Below are positions 29,792 to 30,394 of a stretch of DNA of 30,394 nt, in pieces. Origin of the DNA: Candidatus Njordarchaeota archaeon. GTDB lineage: Archaea; Asgardarchaeota; Njordarchaeia; Njordarchaeales; Njordarchaeaceae. Made by a program: the position numbers and the translations under genes. Each line of letters starts with the position of its first letter. The first letter of the stretch is position 1. The stretch lies in contig JAHKLG010000003.1 of assembly GCA_029856625.1 (NCBI GenBank), positions 1 through 30,394 on the forward strand. Reading direction: 5' to 3'. The notes under the pieces were generated by a model that saw nothing but the letters and a program-made list of their open reading frames with translations, was not told where the DNA came from and did no database searches.

Positions 29792-30394
29792 TTGGACGAG
29801 GAATTATCAGCCTTTAAGGACGCGTATGAGCTTCTTTTAACGATAGGAGAGGTGCATAAGAAGAGAATAATACTTAATCAAAGAAAAGAACTGCTAGATA
29901 TAATAGATCTCTTAAGAGATGCAAAAACAAATGGAAAAGTAATCCATATAGCAGGAATGGGTCGATCAAGAATAGCAGGAATGATAATTGGGGAAATGCT
30001 AAAGATTCTTGGTTACAGAGTCTCTATAATGGGAGAAACTCTTGCAAAACCTGTTAGAAGAGATGATATAGTATTAGCGGTCTCAGCGAGCGGCTGGACG
30101 ACGACGACATGTATAATGGTGGAGGGTGCAATAAAATTAGGTGCTAAAATAATAGCATTAACAGCAACACCCAGATCAAAGCTCGACAGACTAGCGGATA
30201 TAACTCTTTATCTTCCGGGAAGAGGGGTACCAGAAGAGATCCCGTATGAAATAAGGCAAATAACTGGGAGGCATAAGACGCCCTTAACACCAATGGGAAC
30301 GGTATCAGAGACAAACGCGATTCTCATGGGTATAGGTATATCACAAGCAATAATGAGCGTGGGAGATCCAATAAAAAAATTCGAAGAAGCAATC
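29792..30394 (+). CDS. 6-phospho-3-hexuloisomerase (runs off the window)
   Basis: 201 codons read without a stop to the window end; PHI proteins are about 180-210 residues, so little is missing. A SIS-domain isomerase that interconverts hexulose-6-phosphate and fructose-6-phosphate, the partner step of HPS. Motifs: HIAGMGRSRIAGMIIGEML, the phosphosugar loop SASGWTTT (family SgSGeT), IIALTATPRSKLDRLADI, LPGRG and PLTPMGTVSETNAILM. The TTG start has GGTGGG (29780-29785) upstream. It is divergent from NMD3. A TATA-like ATTAAATA lies about 25-30 bp before the start. Confidence 0.88.
   Translation, partial: MDEELSAFKDAYELLLTIGEVHKKRIILNQRKELLDIIDLLRDAKTNGKVIHIAGMGRSRIAGMIIGEMLKILGYRVSIMGETLAKPVRRDDIVLAVSASGWTTTTCIMVEGAIKLGAKIIALTATPRSKLDRLADITLYLPGRGVPEEIPYEIRQITGRHKTPLTPMGTVSETNAILMGIGISQAIMSVGDPIKKFEEAI

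Overview
The window comes from a hyperthermophilic archaeon, most likely of the TACK group (Thermoproteota or Korarchaeota-like). The reasons are a full-length reverse gyrase, a PolB1-type DNA polymerase close to the Sulfolobus enzyme, an A-type ATPase with a signal-bearing proteolipid subunit, RNase P protein Rnp4, Nop10, NMD3, pelota, ABCE1, and short introns in tRNA genes, two of them at a non-canonical position. DNA is AT-rich, genes are tightly packed, GTG and TTG starts are common, and many starts follow a GGTG-type Shine-Dalgarno. I cannot name a genus.

Layout. 1-1550: end of ATPase subunit I, proteolipid subunit K and a small membrane ORF. 1614-1853: tRNA-Val and tRNA-Gly. 1882-5301: an Mre11/SbcD-like phosphoesterase convergent with an Lhr-core helicase. 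5447-7558: a tRNA methylthiotransferase, the tRNA-splicing endonuclease and an intron-containing tRNA-Leu(GAG). 7607-10105: pelota, hexulose-6-phosphate synthase and a winged-helix protein. 10106-10792: a gene-free stretch that reads as a replication origin. 10793-12618: intron-containing tRNA-Leu(CAA), UMP kinase, a small winged-helix regulator and an N-acetyltransferase. 12611-15519: ABCE1, primase small subunit and a probable RNA polymerase subunit P. 15609-15907: tRNA-Glu and tRNA-Pro. 16041-24386: a zinc-ribbon membrane protein, reverse gyrase, a DUF2072-like zinc ribbon, Rnp4 and DNA polymerase B. 24431-24873: a box C/D sRNA, tRNA-Trp with intron, and an H/ACA sRNA. 24894-30394: aIF2-alpha, Nop10, Get3/ArsA, glycyl-tRNA synthetase, aIF2-beta, NMD3 and the start of 6-phospho-3-hexuloisomerase.

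Two things stand out. First, 10251-10752 holds four ORB-type origin recognition boxes (CCACTGG or CCACTTG core, then GAAAT and a G-string), an AT-rich unwinding-like tract and symmetric palindromes. No orc1/cdc6 gene lies in the window; instead a small winged-helix gene borders the origin, and primase, PolB1 and reverse gyrase lie within 14 kb. The origin abuts one arm of a perfect 59-bp inverted repeat made of the 3' halves and flanks of the two tRNA-Leu genes.

Second, there is an RNA-processing neighbourhood. A stand-alone box C/D sRNA with four perfect boxes lies just upstream of tRNA-Trp. One of its guides pairs across the exon-intron junction of that pre-tRNA and, by the N+5 rule, points at C34. 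An H/ACA-type RNA lies close upstream of the gene for the H/ACA protein Nop10, and the splicing endonuclease is encoded next to an intron-containing tRNA. Pelota and ABCE1 (ribosome recycling), two aIF2 subunits, GlyRS and NMD3 complete a translation-centred gene set. The two enzymes of the reverse ribulose-monophosphate route to pentoses, HPS and PHI, are both present but 20 kb apart.
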